Source: Sepioteuthis lessoniana
Taxonomy: Eukaryota; Mollusca; Cephalopoda; Myopsida; Loliginidae
Assembly: GCA_963585895.1 (NCBI GenBank)
Contig: OY757924.1
Location: 56,616,824 to 56,680,823, forward strand
Length of the DNA stretch: 64,000 nt
Direction of reading: 5' to 3'
Shown: positions 1 to 9,939 of the stretch, piece after piece
Numbering within the stretch: position 1 is the stretch's first letter
Layout of the letters: every line of letters begins with the position of its first letter
Notes under the pieces: model-generated
Told to the model about the DNA's origin: nothing
Seen by the model: only the letters and a program-made list of their open reading frames with translations
The model's database searches: none
Program-made: the position numbers and the translations under genes

Positions 1-157
1 TGATCATGATAATGAGAATGGGTGAAATTTGCCGAGTTTACCGTTGAAAACAAATTATAGAATGTACTAATGGTGCTCCGAAACAAATTAAGTTTAAAAC
101 TTAAAATTCTAAATTGCTGAAACTCTTCAAGTGTGAAACTTATATTATATCTTTCTT

Positions 158-448
158 GAGGTGCTCGTTGTGTAATGGTTATAGTCGTTGGAAATGGACA
201 CGGCGACACGAGTTCAAATCCTGGACGAGACTGATTGCATTTCACATAGCACTAATACCCTTGGGAAAGGTATGAATCCAATTATTCTCCCTCCAGCTAT
301 GGGTGAATAGTAGGGCAGACTAGGTTCTTCAGCCTTGGTGAGGCAACTAGTCTAGGAGAAGGAAAACTCTGAATTCAAACCTGTTAAACTCCGCTTTAAA
401 ACTGACCTTGTGTCATATCCTGCCCGAGCGAAGGGGTTGGTAAATAGG
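158..448 (+). mobile_element. SINE-C, full length, with target-site duplication
   Basis: A tRNA-derived SINE. The head has a pol III A-box-like stretch (TGTAATGGTTA) and a B-box-like GAGTTCAAATCC. The body ends near GGGGTTGGTAAATA. A perfect 14-bp direct repeat, ATTATATCTTTCTT, lies at 144-157 and 449-462, so both edges are fixed and the copy was made by LINE-type reverse transcription. Matching copies occur near 31.3, 31.7, 34.6, 37.5, 50.6 and 57.4 kb. The family name is mine; no database was searched. Confidence 0.85.
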
Positions 449-723
449 ATTATATCTTTCTTTAGTGAGAAAACTGAAGTAACAGATATTATAATAAAAT
501 GAAAAAACAAGAATCGCATCAGAAAACAATATGAAATTTGGGCGGATTCACGGAACAGCTTCATCTGACAATTATAAAATCCATTTATTCTCTAAATTTT
601 CTCTTTCCTATTGCATATTCAAACGTTTTTTGTTCGTCATATTTTTGATTTCTTCTCCTGGGCACAAACGAATCGTTTTCTTGTAATGAACAATGAATAA
701 AACATAATACTGTTCACATTGAT

Positions 724-1462
724 GTATGCTTTTCGGAATTACTTTTACATGAGCCAATAACAGAATAGTTGCCAATTTCAAATATATCTTTTGGAATTAC
801 TTTTACACCAAATACATTATCGAATCTTGCTCTCTTTCATGTGCGTTTTACGGAATTACTTTGCATAAATAACGGGATACCCCCGAAGTAAGACTTTTGG
901 AATTACTTTTACATCAAATAACCGAATATTGCTCTCTTTTTGGCATGTTTTTCGGAATTATCTTTATGTTACATCAAAAAGGGAATACAGCCCATTTTCC
1001 CGTATGGTTATTGGAATTACATTAACTGAATAACTGAATATTGCTCTAATTTAGGAAAGATTTTCGGAAACCGGGGCATTGGTCTAATGAGTAGAGTGTT
1101 CGCCAATTGTCCGACTCGACCGGGGTTCAATCCTAGGTCGAGTCATTATCAAAGACTCAAAAGTGGTACTTGATACCACCTTGCTCGGCACTATAAGTTA
1201 AGGATCAAGGGTAAAGTTGAGCAATCCAAGGAATGGAGTAGCGGCGCCATCTCCTATACTTCGGTGAGGTATCTATTGCAAAGAGAGCCTACGAGTCACC
1301 GTCGACTAAGGTCGCCAACTTAACTTTTAGATTGTGTCAATGACGGAATACCACCCAATTTCATGTATCTTTCGAAATTATTTGTACATAGAATAAGTGA
1401 TAGAATACAGTTTTCTTTCAATTATGCCTTTCGAAATTACTATTACTTTCCCGTAAAAATTT
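724..1462. repeat. Diverged ~58-bp tandem satellite, split by a SINE
   Basis: The core TTTTCGGAATTACTTTTACA recurs with variation near 730, 789, 847, 893, 951, 1010 and 1061, then again near 1370 and 1430. Spacing is about 46-59 bp. Between cores lies a motif like ATAACNGAATATTGCTCTC. SINE-B at 1071-1328 has been inserted inside the array. Units are clearly diverged, so the array is old. No coding content is seen. Confidence 0.75.
1071..1328 (+). mobile_element. SINE-B, full length
   Basis: The tRNA-like head runs CCGGGGCATTGGTCTAATG and contains a good B box, GGGTTCAATCC. The body carries the family's central block, in which a 'tacttcggtgaggtatctattg' variant replaces the usual palindromic ACACCTCGGTGTAG, and ends CGCCAACTTAACTT. 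It sits inside the 58-bp satellite, so it is younger than that array. Confidence 0.85.
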
Positions 1463-1899
1463 ATTTCAGTTCACTTAGTCTTAATTTCCTAAATAAACCT
1501 ATTTAATGAAAAAGCTCAAATTTGTTGGAAAAAGGTGTTTATTTTTCGTATAATTCATGTATTTTTAATAGCATAAACATTGACTTCATCGAACCAATTT
1601 GAAATTCCGTCGAAAGTAGATTGGGTGCATTTCGCACTAAGGTCCCTGGTAAAGTCATTAGTCCTCTTTTCCCAGCAGGTCAGACCACGAATTGTTCCCA
1701 GATGCTTATACAGTGTAATACTATACAACCTGTCACATATTACTTGGAGAGAAGAGGGTTACCACCGAGCAACTCCACTAATTGCTCATATAGATACCAT
1801 GACAGTACTCTGACGATATATCAAATGATAGCTAAGTTTGAAAGAAAGAAAGAATTAGAAAAAAATGTTGCATGTGTAGGGAGTCAATGAATCATTGTT
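1463..1899. other. Unassigned stretch
   Basis: AT-rich sequence with two short overlapping open frames (77 and 89 codons) that match nothing I recognise. A short GAAA run is near 1841. No splice-site-bounded exon or repeat family was identified. Confidence 0.5.
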
Positions 1900-2222
1900 T
1901 CCCCTGGAGAGTGGGCATGTCCACATAACAATTCAGAAGATCCTTTTTGACCTATTTTTGCCTGTTCTTTGACCAGGACCCTGCCAGGGAAAGGCTCAGC
2001 CACATGGTCCTGTCTATACGTCAAATAAAACTAAACTGTATATTTATGCTAAACTGAATTGTTAGAAATTGAAATGTTTTTTAACATTTAAGTGAACTGT
2101 TTTGACATTTACCTGTTTGTAAACAAAAACTATACTTATACTAAACTGAATTGTTTGAAATTTAATTCGGCGTTAAATTACCCGACAAGGGTTGATATGC
2201 CGTAAAACAAAACAACTAACCA
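1900..2222 (+). mobile_element. Element D, old diverged copy
   Basis: The left half resembles the D block with CATGGTCCTGTCTATACGTC in place of the usual GATAGGGTCCTATCTATGGG. It is followed by D subrepeats (TATGCTAAACTGAATTGTT) and the shared tail ending GGTTGATATGCCGTAAAAC. Divergence is high and the 5' edge is uncertain. Confidence 0.6.
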
Positions 2223-2462
2223 ACCTCTTAAAGTATACTTTTTCTCCCATTTTTGTACCCCTCCTACATGCTGCTTGTTCATGGAACAATATGTGTATAT
2301 TTCTTGCCGTTGGGATACGTTTTTATATTCTTTCTTCTTCATACCATTGATATTTATCTTATGTATATAAAAGGTTAACTGTTCTTGTGTGTACAAATGC
2401 AGTTAACTTGCCTTTTCTTTCCGTTGTGCTCAGTTTCAATATATTTCAGATCAACTAATGTA

Positions 2463-2905
2463 AAACAGGATTTCTTCCAATCTGTGGCTGTGTTAGTACT
2501 ACTGTATGGATGCACTACTTGGACGCTAGCGAAACGTACGAAGAAAAAGCTAGATGGGAACTATGCAAGAATGCTACATGCTGTTTTGAACAAATCCTGG
2601 AAGCAAAACCCAACAAATCAGTGACTGTACAGCCATTTACCTCCCATCTAACAAACCATCTAAATAAGACGAACAAGACATGCTGGGCACTGTTAGAGAA
2701 GCAAGGATGAACGCATAAGCAACATTCTCTGGTGGATTCCTACACACGGATACGCCATTGTTGTCCGACCAGCAAGAACTTACATAGATTAGCTCCGTGT
2801 GGACACTGGGTGCAGTCTAGAGGACCGGCAATGAGCGATGGAGGATAGGGACGGATGGTGAGAGAGCATCAGGGAACTCCGTGCTATCAGCAAGATTTGT
2901 TGATG
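2463..2905 (+). mobile_element. LINE-Y fragment, C-terminal RT region
   Basis: This is the 3' end of a dead non-LTR retrotransposon. The translation includes FFQSVAVLVLLYGCTTWTL, then KLDGNYARMLHAVLNKSWK, close to the LINE-Y copies at 30.1, 38.5 and 39.2 kb. Downstream the frame breaks, but matches to the family's WTP...GRPARTYI and CADTG segments continue to about 2890. The copy ends in a short TGATGATAA tail. The fragment is 5'-truncated and contains no catalytic residues. Confidence 0.85.
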
Positions 2906-3019
2906 ATAAATATTAATATAGGTCCTTGGTGAGAGGGTACTCTATTAAATGTCATCATCAAGCTTACATGGAATATATTCGATCATCTGCCCTTGTTCAG
3001 AGATTTTCCCGGGCAGGTT

Positions 3020-3062
3020 TTTAAAAGAGCCTTTTTGCAAGCAGCGGCAGTCCAAATATAAA
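3020..3062 (+). mobile_element. LINE-Y crumb
   Basis: About 43 bp translate as KRAFLQAAAVQI. This matches the KRSFLQAAVVWI segment of the LINE-Y copy near 39.45 kb. It is very short, so it is a weak call. Confidence 0.4.
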
Positions 3063-3074
3063 AACGCTAAAATA

Positions 3075-3437
3075 CCGGCTCATTTGCCTAATGGGTAGAA
3101 GGTTCGCCGAAGGTCCGGAGACCTGGGTTCAATCCCAGGTCGCGTCATATCAAAGACTTTAAAAATGGTACTTGATACCTCCTTGCTTAACACTCAGCTT
3201 TATAAGGCACGTATCAAGGGTAAAGTGGAGCAATCCAGGGAAAGGAGTAGCGACCTCCCCTACACCTCGGTGTAGTAGCTATTGAAATGGGTGCCTTTGG
3301 GTCACCCTCGACTACGGTCGCCAACTTTACTTACTACCAGGGAAAGGAGTAGAGCCCTTCCTTACACCTCGGTGTAGTAGCTATTGAAAAGGAAGCCTTC
3401 GGTTCACCCTCAACTAAGGTTGCCCACTTTACTTATT
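3075..3437 (+). mobile_element. SINE-B with duplicated 3' half
   Basis: The head CCGGCTCATTTGCCTAATGG and B box GGGTTCAATCCC are intact. The last ~100 bp occur twice in tandem, at 3237-3336 and 3338-3437, each with GGAAAGGAGTAG, the ACACCTCGGTGTAGTAGC block and the CACTTTACTTA end. The duplication could come from template switching during reverse transcription or from later unequal exchange. Confidence 0.85.
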
Positions 3438-3589
3438 TTTACTTTTTCAAACAACAAAATATCTGCTTGGCCATCGTTGTGGGAATGCTGAAACATTATA
3501 GATGTAGTAGGTACCCGCTAAGGTTGGTTGTATCGTGGTAGACACGTTATGCATTGCTTCATCTCGTGTGTGACTTTAAAGCCGCACAG

Positions 3590-3951
3590 ATGCGCACGCT
3601 ACTTTGTCTAATTCGGGTACTGGATCACAATAACGCGGTGGCAACAAAAACGTTTGTTATACAGAAGGTGAAGGCGCAGTTGATTACACTACAGTAATCA
3701 GATGGCTCAAGAAATTCTGCTCGAGTTGCAAGGCCATCAACGATCTGGCAAGGCCAGGTAGGGCTAAAACCGTGAATTCTGAGTTTATACTCAAAACCAT
3801 AGTGGCAAATCCGGTGAGTAGCACTGGAAGAGTATCAGGTGAGCTTAGTATCTCACAATCCAGTATATTTTTTCACCTTCACAACCTCAGCAAAAGCTTC
3901 TGGAGCAGCCGAATTGTGCCTCACGTAGTACTAAAATATAGCAAAACTTGA
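3590..3951 (+). mobile_element. Mariner transposase fragment 1 (N-terminal DNA-binding part)
   Basis: A decayed Tc1/mariner transposase N-terminus. From an ATG at 3590 the frame gives MRTLLCLIRVLDHNNAVA. After a frameshift near 3655-3660 it continues GEGAVDYTTVIRWLKKF, then NDLARPGRAKTVNSE, RVSGELSISQSS and RIVPHV before a stop at 3949-3951. These are the paired helix-turn-helix regions plus the linker motif that precede the catalytic core in mariner proteins of about 340 residues. The catalytic DD(E/D) half is absent, so the copy is dead. No terminal inverted repeats were found. Confidence 0.85.
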
Positions 3952-4313
3952 TTCAATCTCGTAATTATAATTCCTTTTTAATTATAATGTCAACAGTAAA
4001 ATTCCTATTGAAGAAAAATGGTCTGTAAACAATTTTTTTGAAAAATTGTCCTAAAACTGCTATTTCATTCGTGAAAACGAATGAAATTTGCCAGCGTTCT
4101 GGACTAATAAAATCCCAACTTGACGTCACAGAAGCTCTGTACTAAGCTCTCTGCAGTTACTTTGATACTTGTTCATTATATTCAACTGAGAGGTTTGACA
4201 TTTGCTAGATGGCTTTAATTACGAGGGGTTATTGGTTTATGGAATGGGATTGGGTCATGTGTTATCGTTAATTAAAACCATGCTATGTTCAGCTGGGATC
4301 TATGATGAAAAAA

Positions 4314-4363
<50 letters not shown>

Positions 4364-4411
4364 ATTGAGACACATTCGGCGCATCATTTCGCAGGTTTCT
4401 TTCATTATCAT
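3952..4411. other. Unassigned, with a TA microsatellite
   Basis: No gene seen. A (TA)n run occupies about 4317-4358. It abuts the tail side of the LINE-Y fragment that follows. Confidence 0.5.
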
Positions 4412-4930
4412 TATTAGTCATCAAGTCATTGTGATAGCACTGATTCTCTTGACTCTCTCTCTCTCTCTCTTTCTTTCTCTCTCTCTCTCTCTCTTTCTCT
4501 CACTCACTATTCGTCCCAATAGTCCATCGCTCCGGGCAGATCCTCTTGACTGCATTTAGTGTCCGCCCAGAGCTGATATATGTAAACCTTTGCTAGTGTG
4601 TCCATGTTTAGGAGTCCAAAGGAGAAAATCTATTATGAGTTCATCTTTGCTCCTCCAGCAGTGATCAGCACGTCTAGTTCATCTCATTTGGGTGGTTTGT
4701 GTGATGGGGGGTAAGTGAACGTACAACTGTTGTTTTGTGTGTGGGGGGCTACTTTTCAGGATTTGTCTGAAACACTATGCAGTATTCTCGCGTAGTTCCC
4801 ATCTATTTAAAAAAAAATCTTTTGAGTGTCTTGGAGGTGCATCCATACAGTAATAGTGACATAACCACAGCTTGAAAGAATTCCTGTTTTATTTTAATGA
4901 AGAGATCAGATTGCCATATGATCTGTCAAT
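4412..4930 (-). mobile_element. LINE-Y fragment with CT microsatellite
   Basis: Reverse-strand LINE-Y 3' end. On the plus strand it starts CATCAAGTCATTGTGATAGC and carries the complement of the family's DLPG, CADTG, WTP and GHCW segments. Its upstream end is a degraded version of the segment before LLYGC. A CT run at 4455-4500 has expanded inside the RE-rich part of the frame. Numerous frame breaks make it non-coding. Confidence 0.7.
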
Positions 4931-4935
4931 AGCAG

Positions 4936-5117
4936 GTCTCCAGGACTTTTCTTAGTATTCTAGCCGATCTCAACAATATTATAGTTTGAATGGTCTCGAT
5001 TCTTCCTCCGATTTGCATCTGTTTCAACCCTCTTTCCAATTCTTTGAAAACCACTCCAAGGGCACCAACTATAATTGGTATCACCCTCATCCGCATGTTC
5101 CACAGTTTTTTTAGTTA
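4936..5117 (-). mobile_element. LINE-K fragment 1
   Basis: The C-terminal tail of LINE-K on the reverse strand. Plus-strand words shared with other copies include CACCAACTATAATTGGTATC (giving the family's VIPIIVGALG-like segment), TCTCAACAATATTATAG and CTCCAGGACTTTTCTTAG. It is the first of several LINE-K pieces lying side by side in the same orientation. Confidence 0.75.
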
Positions 5118-5485
5118 CTTATTATAGTGTTGCGAGTTTTTCACACCAGCTTTAGCTGAAGGACTTTCACTGGAATTAGACTGGCAACAAGTCTCCTCAG
5201 GTGTCCAGGATTCTTCTCATTATTCTGGCTGATCTCAACAATGTTGTACTTTGGATTGTCATGTCACGTCCTTCAATTTCTTACTCTTCCAGCACCCCCC
5301 CTTACCAAGCCTTTGGGGTTCGTTCCAGCGCGCCAATTACAATTGGTATCACGGTTCACTTCATGTTCCACAGCTTTTGTAATTCTCTGGCATCGACAAA
5401 GTACCTGTCTCTCTTTTCGCTGTTTTTGATTTTTCGCTCTGTGGTCTACTGGAACAGCAAAGTCCATTATATGGCAAATTTTCTT
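5118..5485 (-). mobile_element. LINE-K fragment 2
   Basis: Begins at its 3' end with TTATTATAG, the remains of a (TAA)n tail. It then runs back through the complement of LINE-K's C-terminal LARELKKLW-type and VPVDHRAK segments. It is 5'-truncated near 5485. Confidence 0.75.
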
Positions 5486-5905
5486 TGACTAGGCCAAGCG
5501 CACCAATTACAGTTGGTATCACCGTCACTTTCATGTGCCATAGTTTTTTCAGTTCTCTAACAAGGTCTTAGTATTTACCTCTCTTTTTGCTTTCTTTCAG
5601 TTTTACCCTGAGGTCAGTCGGAACGACAAGGTCCACTATTCGGCAGGTTTTTTCTACTATAACTCGGTCTGGTCTTCTGGTCGGATTCTGGGTTGTACCT
5701 ATAATATTTGCTCGTATGGTCGAATTTAAACTTCTAGCACAATTCCATTTGGATCACCTCCCCTACCTAGTTGTGTCTAGTCTTATACTCTTTCTGAGCT
5801 AATTTACTGCATTCACTTATTATGAGACAGATCGTTTCGTCTCTGTCACCACAAAATCTATATCTGCTATTTTGTTGCGTCTTGTCTATTATTGCTTATC
5901 ATTAT
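5486..5905 (-). mobile_element. LINE-K fragment 3, longest N-ward reach in this cluster
   Basis: The reverse strand translates in broken frames to segments matching CRFCGDRDET (complement near 5840-5870), KLAQKEYKTRH, RRPDRVIV and RIVDLVVPTD. The CxxC-type motif is characteristic of this LINE's post-RT region. The start repeats sequence already seen near 5325 (CCAATTAC..TTGGTATCACC), so fragments 2 and 3 overlap by internal duplication. No intact frame exists. Confidence 0.8.
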
Positions 5906-6480
5906 TTACTCCTTGAGAGTTTTTCCTATCAGCGTCAGCTGATGGTCTTTCACTAGAGTTTGAGTGACAGCAAGTCTCCTCAAGTTTCCAAGAGGTTGTT
6001 CTCATGGTGTAATGATTAAAGCGATGGACTGCAGAATCGTAGTAAGCGAGTTCAAAATCCAGTCAAGCTATTACGTTCACTTTCGGACAAACACTCTTGG
6101 GAAAGGCATGAAACCCCTTATCCTCCATGCCATGGGTTAAATAGCATCACTGCTGTTCACCTAGAAGGATGGATTTGGCATTAAATGACAAACGAAGGTT
6201 GATATGCCATTAAAAAAACCAAAGTAAAGCAAACCAATCAAGTCTCCAGGACTCTTTTCAGTATTTTGACCGTTCACAGTAATGGAGTAGTTTGGATGGT
6301 GTCCACCCATCCTCTTATTTGTCAGTCCTCCACCCTCTTTAATAATCCTTCGGTGACTGTAACAAAAGCACCAATCACGCTTGGTATAATCGTCACTTTC
6401 ATGTTCCACAGTTTTTCCAATTCCCTTGCAAGGTCCATGTACTTATCCTTCTTTTCACTATTTTTATTATAATAATTATT
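5906..6480 (-). mobile_element. LINE-K fragment 4, interrupted by SINE-A
   Basis: Starts TTATTTACTCCTTGAGAG, which is the LINE-K 3' end, runs to about 5990, is split by SINE-A, and resumes CAAGTCTCCAGGACTC at 6239. It is followed by a (TTA)n-like stretch at 6466-6487. Joining the two parts restores the family sequence, so the SINE arrived later. Confidence 0.75.
5991..6237 (+). mobile_element. SINE-A, full length, inserted in LINE-K
   Basis: The tRNA-like head TCTCATGGTGTAATGATTAA includes an A-box-like stretch and a degraded B box, GAGTTCAAAATCC. The tail is TTGGCATTAAATGAC..GGTTGATATGCCATTAAA. An 11-bp duplication, TCAAGTYTCCA, lies at 5980-5990 and 6238-6248. This is a clean insertion into a LINE-K copy. 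Confidence 0.9.
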
Positions 6481-6489
6481 ATTATTAAA

Positions 6490-7442
6490 TACTTTTGTTA
6501 TGAATATATTTCTTTTTCTATTATTTCAAGATACTTTTGAAAGATAATTTTAGTTTAATAAGTTTTGAAAACGAAAATTTTGATGACTGTTTCAACCGCG
6601 GATAAATGAAACTACCGTTAGTCAATAGTGGGGACCTACTTTATATAAACTAATTAAGTACCCGTCTATACCGGATAAGAGGTTAAGACTTGGATCACAG
6701 ATGACGGTAAAACGATTCTTTAGCAGTAATGTTGGGTTATTAGCGCTGTTTCCGTCAGAGTCAAGTTTTGTAGAACTGCCGGATGTATAGAGTCTTAAAA
6801 AGACCGAAATTTTTTTAGCACCAAACCCCACCCCCGTCCCCCCAAAATACATTGTATGTAAAAATCTTAATGGTGTTCTCAAACCGTTCATATTTGATTT
6901 TCTTTTTTTTTTTTCAGAACAAAAGACGTTGTACTGATCTGCTGCAGACAACTAATTTGGACGCCTTGTGTGGTGTAATGGATGTCTACCTAACCTAAGC
7001 TAAGCAAACCGTTACCAGCGAGTTCATGTCCCTTACACCTGACCTTGTGCCACCACTAAACCCGAAACTTCGGACAATTTGTTTTACAAAATTTTTTGGA
7101 TTATATTCATGATTGATGAAACTTTATTTATTTAGCCCAAGTGAACTTATTCCCGTAAGTTTTTCATTTGTCGAAGCACGTCTGAAATTTTTCTTTCGAC
7201 ATGGTGTGAAGCTAAACAGTTGTATTTCTTATAATGTCCACCACATCCTGAATCTCTTATCCCCCCACCACAACTAAGCGTTAAATAATACCACACAGTC
7301 CTTCAAGGATTGCTTTTTTTAAAATAACCCATGAACGCTGATATTTCATTAAAGAAAGAAAGAAAGAAGGGAAGGAAGAAAGAAATGCATTTTATGATAA
7401 AATTCATTTCTTGTACTTTTTTATTGTAAATTGAGGTCTTCA
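6490..7442. other. Unassigned region with one unrecognised open frame
   Basis: The minus strand has an open frame of 109 codons at 6622-6951, starting MSAADQYNVFCSEKKKRKS. It has no low-complexity bias, but I recognise no domain and see no splice or promoter context. A weak tRNA-head-like stretch (TGTGGTGTAATGG..GCGAGTTCATGTCC) sits at about 6966-7031. A short GAAA run lies at 7355-7384. The rest is featureless. Confidence 0.4.
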
Positions 7443-7540
7443 GGTTTAGTTTGATTTGGTTTTACGGCATATCACTCATTGTAGGTTATTTAATGCCAAA
7501 TCTTGTTTATGCATATATATCAAATATATATGATTTGTTT
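7443..7540 (-). mobile_element. Shared D/SINE-A tail, isolated
   Basis: The plus strand reads TTTTACGGCATATCACTCATTGTAGGTTATTTAATGCC in pieces matching the D tail, then TA-rich sequence, then (GGTTT)n. No D body is attached. It lies directly against SINE-A. Confidence 0.7.
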
Positions 7541-7787
7541 GGTTTGGTTTGGTTTGGTTTCTTTATTTAATGGCATATCAACCTTTGTAGGTTATTTTAT
7601 GCCAAAGCCATTCTCCTAGAAGAACAGTAGTGGTACTATTTAACCCATAGCTGGGAGGATAAGGGGGTGCATACCTTTCCCAAGGGTATTTGTCCGAAAG
7701 TGAACGTAATAGCGCGACTGGAATACGAACTCGCTTACTACGATTCCGCAGTCCATCGCTTTAACTATTACACCACGAGGACACCCC
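7541..7787 (-). mobile_element. SINE-A, full length, lacking a target-site duplication
   Basis: A complete reverse-strand SINE-A, from the (GGTTT)n tail to the head complement CACCACGAGGACACCCC. Its right flank is CTGCGTATAGATAA, but the left flank does not carry the matching copy. The sister copy at 39.6 kb has both. This makes the present locus the derived end of a duplication. Confidence 0.9.
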
Positions 7788-7975
7788 TGCGTATAGATAA
7801 GGGATTATCAATCAATAAAAAAGGGCAATTTAAAAAATGCATTGAAACATTGAGAATATATTTGTAATTGTTATCAATTATTTCAAACGAATAAAATCTA
7901 GATATCTTTGATTTATAAGAAAATTAACTTTTAATACAAAAAGGCCAGTGGAATTATTTTATTTCTGCCCAATTT

Positions 7976-8100
7976 CGTTTGGTTTGGTATTTTTATTTAA
8001 TGGCATATTAACCTTTGTGGCATTCTTAATTAATATGAAATTTTTGAAGAACAAAGCTGGTGAGTATAAAGGAGTTCATGCCTATCCGAAGGGTAATGAC
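7976..8100 (-). mobile_element. SINE-A, 3' part only
   Basis: The tail and mid-body of a diverged SINE-A (TTGGTATTTTTATTTAATGG, then GAGTTCATGCC). It stops abruptly near GGGTAATGACAC where Element D sequence starts. The partner at 40068-40276 retains the head. Confidence 0.75.
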
Positions 8101-8102
8101 AC

Positions 8103-8560
8103 CCCAATATGATTTGTAAACGCATTTTGTAGATAACATTCTTAAACGTGGCTGAGATCTTTTTTGTACATAGATAAATGGTTTCAAGAATTGTGATGTA
8201 ATATTCATAGTTTAACATCAATCATTTGTTTGCACACACAGTTTGTTTTATTTGACCTATATATAGGACTCTATCAGATGCTACCACTCCGGGACTGAGT
8301 GAACCTGGGAGTAATGGCAATGAACGGGTACTCTACATTTTCCAAATCTCCGAAGCTGGAATCTCACCATTAGGTTGTTTAATGTCATATCCAGGACTCT
8401 CGTTGGGGGCAGGTCTTACCCCTCCGCAAAGATGCTGTCAGTGTATTCTACAGCCCTAACCGATTGGGCTCGATTCGTTCCGTTTTTGATGAGAAACGTA
8501 GCATTGAAGAGCGAAGCTATCATTAGAATTTTATCTTTCGCATTTGTTGACTTGTATGCA
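8103..8560 (-). mobile_element. Element D, tail-less copy with 5' extension
   Basis: The D body appears from CAATATGATTTGTAAACGC to the D 5' end CTACAGCCCTAACCGATTGG. About 95 bp beyond it is also shared with the copy at 9044-9345 (GAGAAACGTAGCATTGAAGA). Confidence 0.75.
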
Positions 8561-8956
8561 CTTTATATTCGCTTTAAAACTGTTCATGATCACAGCTCAG
8601 AACACCCATGTCGCTCTACGTACATGTTAGACTTGATTATCTCATGAAAGATTGTGCTTTACTCAGAAACAGCTGAGCATTTAAACGTTGCATGGTAAAG
8701 TAATTAAGTACAATGAAAAAAAAAAACATATATCTTTTTCAGAATTTTTTTTTTTTAACTATACCGCTTTCGTTGTTTTTTAACATTTTTCTGCTTTACT
8801 TGTTACACCTCAGGGGATTCAACCGCATATTTCGTAAGCTTTCTCGAGTGCTGTGAGATTCAGATTATTTGAATTTAATTTGGATTGATGAATTATCGTT
8901 AAGACAGACGGCCAGATAAACAAAATAAACTGATGTTGATAGATATAAACGGACTG

Positions 8957-8996
<40 letters not shown>

Positions 8997-9043
8997 TGAT
9001 AGATAGATATGAATAAATTGAGATTGATATATATGAACATATG
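8561..9043. other. Unassigned, with a GATA microsatellite
   Basis: AT-rich, with A and T homopolymers near 8714 and 8747 and a (GATA)n array at about 8957-9010. No gene is seen. Open frames here are produced by the repeat. Confidence 0.5.
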
Positions 9044-9345
9044 AACTCTATCAGATGATACCACTCCGGGACTGAGTGGACCTGGAAGTAATGGCAATGA
9101 ACGGGTACTCCACATTTCCCAAATCTCCAAAGCTGGAAGCTCACCAGGAAGGTTGTTTAATGTCATATCCAAGACACTCGTTGGGGGTGGGTTTTACCCC
9201 TCTACAAAGATGCAGTCGGTGTATTCTACAGCCCTAACCAATTTGGCTCGAGTTGTTCAGTTTTTGCCGAGAAACGTAGCATTGAAGAAAGAAGCTATTA
9301 TTAGAAATTTATCTTTCGCATTTGTAGACTTGATATGTATATGAA
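9044..9345 (-). mobile_element. Element D 5' part, second copy
   Basis: Matches 8265-8560 at roughly 88 percent by eye, including the ~95 bp past the usual D 5' end. The body subrepeats and tail are missing. The nearby tail-like stretch at 9380-9430 may belong to it. Confidence 0.75.
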
Positions 9346-9429
9346 TAGGCTCCAATAGATAGATAGATTGGTAGATTGGTTGGTTGTTTGGTTGGTTGGT
9401 TAGATTTTACAGCATATCACTCCTTGGGT

Positions 9430-9800
9430 TATTTCATACGGAAGACATTTTAGTTTTATTCGTCCTTTGTAGTGTTACTTGCGCAGTTATTTGTCTATTA
9501 TTTCCGGTGATATTTTTGTTGGTGATTGAATATTCGGTATTGCTAGATGAATTCGATTTTTGCAATCTGGTGAAGTCAGCAGTTCTTTTGAGGGTTTCTA
9601 TATCCAAGTGTAAGTGCATCGATTTGTGGGTGAGGTTTTGGTCAATGGACATATATTTCGTTGGAGAACAGTATTTTTCCAGGAAGTTGATGATGTTATT
9701 AGGATCTATTGTTTCTGGTAGTTCTCGCATACTCTTCAAGCAATAAAATTTTCTTAAAGTTTGGGCACATTTTTTCATTCCTTCAAAATGTTTCACTGTA
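9430..9800 (-). pseudogene. LINE-I C-terminal region
   Basis: An open stretch of 120 codons on the minus strand contains KCAQTLRKFYCLKSMRE and NNIINFLEKYCS. This resembles the helical segment after the zinc-knuckle at the end of I-type LINE proteins. No intact CCHC is visible. It lies just downstream of the RNase H remnant, as expected for the family. Confidence 0.6.
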
Positions 9801-9939
9801 TATGAACATTTTGGTTATTGTTCTTGTTTTAGATTTAAAGAGTGAGTTAGTTTGGTATGGTTTATCCGTAGCCGAGTCAGGGTGCTCTCTTCACTCCTGG
9901 TTTTACTGGAATCTGGTTTTCCTTCTTTTAATATAAGTT

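Larger units (their letters stand above)
7541..8100 (+). repeat. Segmental duplication, copy 1 (partner 39638-40192)
   Basis: About 555 bp shared in the same orientation with 39638-40192: a full SINE-A, a ~180-bp spacer (GGGATTATC..TTTCTGCCC, unique to the two loci) and a partial second SINE-A. Differences are few, by eye about 4-5 percent. Confidence 0.85.

Noticed and set aside
6622-6951. 109-codon minus-strand frame as a host gene
   Set aside because: No recognised domain, no start context or splice signals that stand out; such a length is expected by chance at this scale. Kept only as a note in the unassigned region.
8957-9010. GATA array as a sex-linked GATA satellite
   Set aside because: Too short and one of several small GATA runs; nothing in the sequence points to sex linkage.
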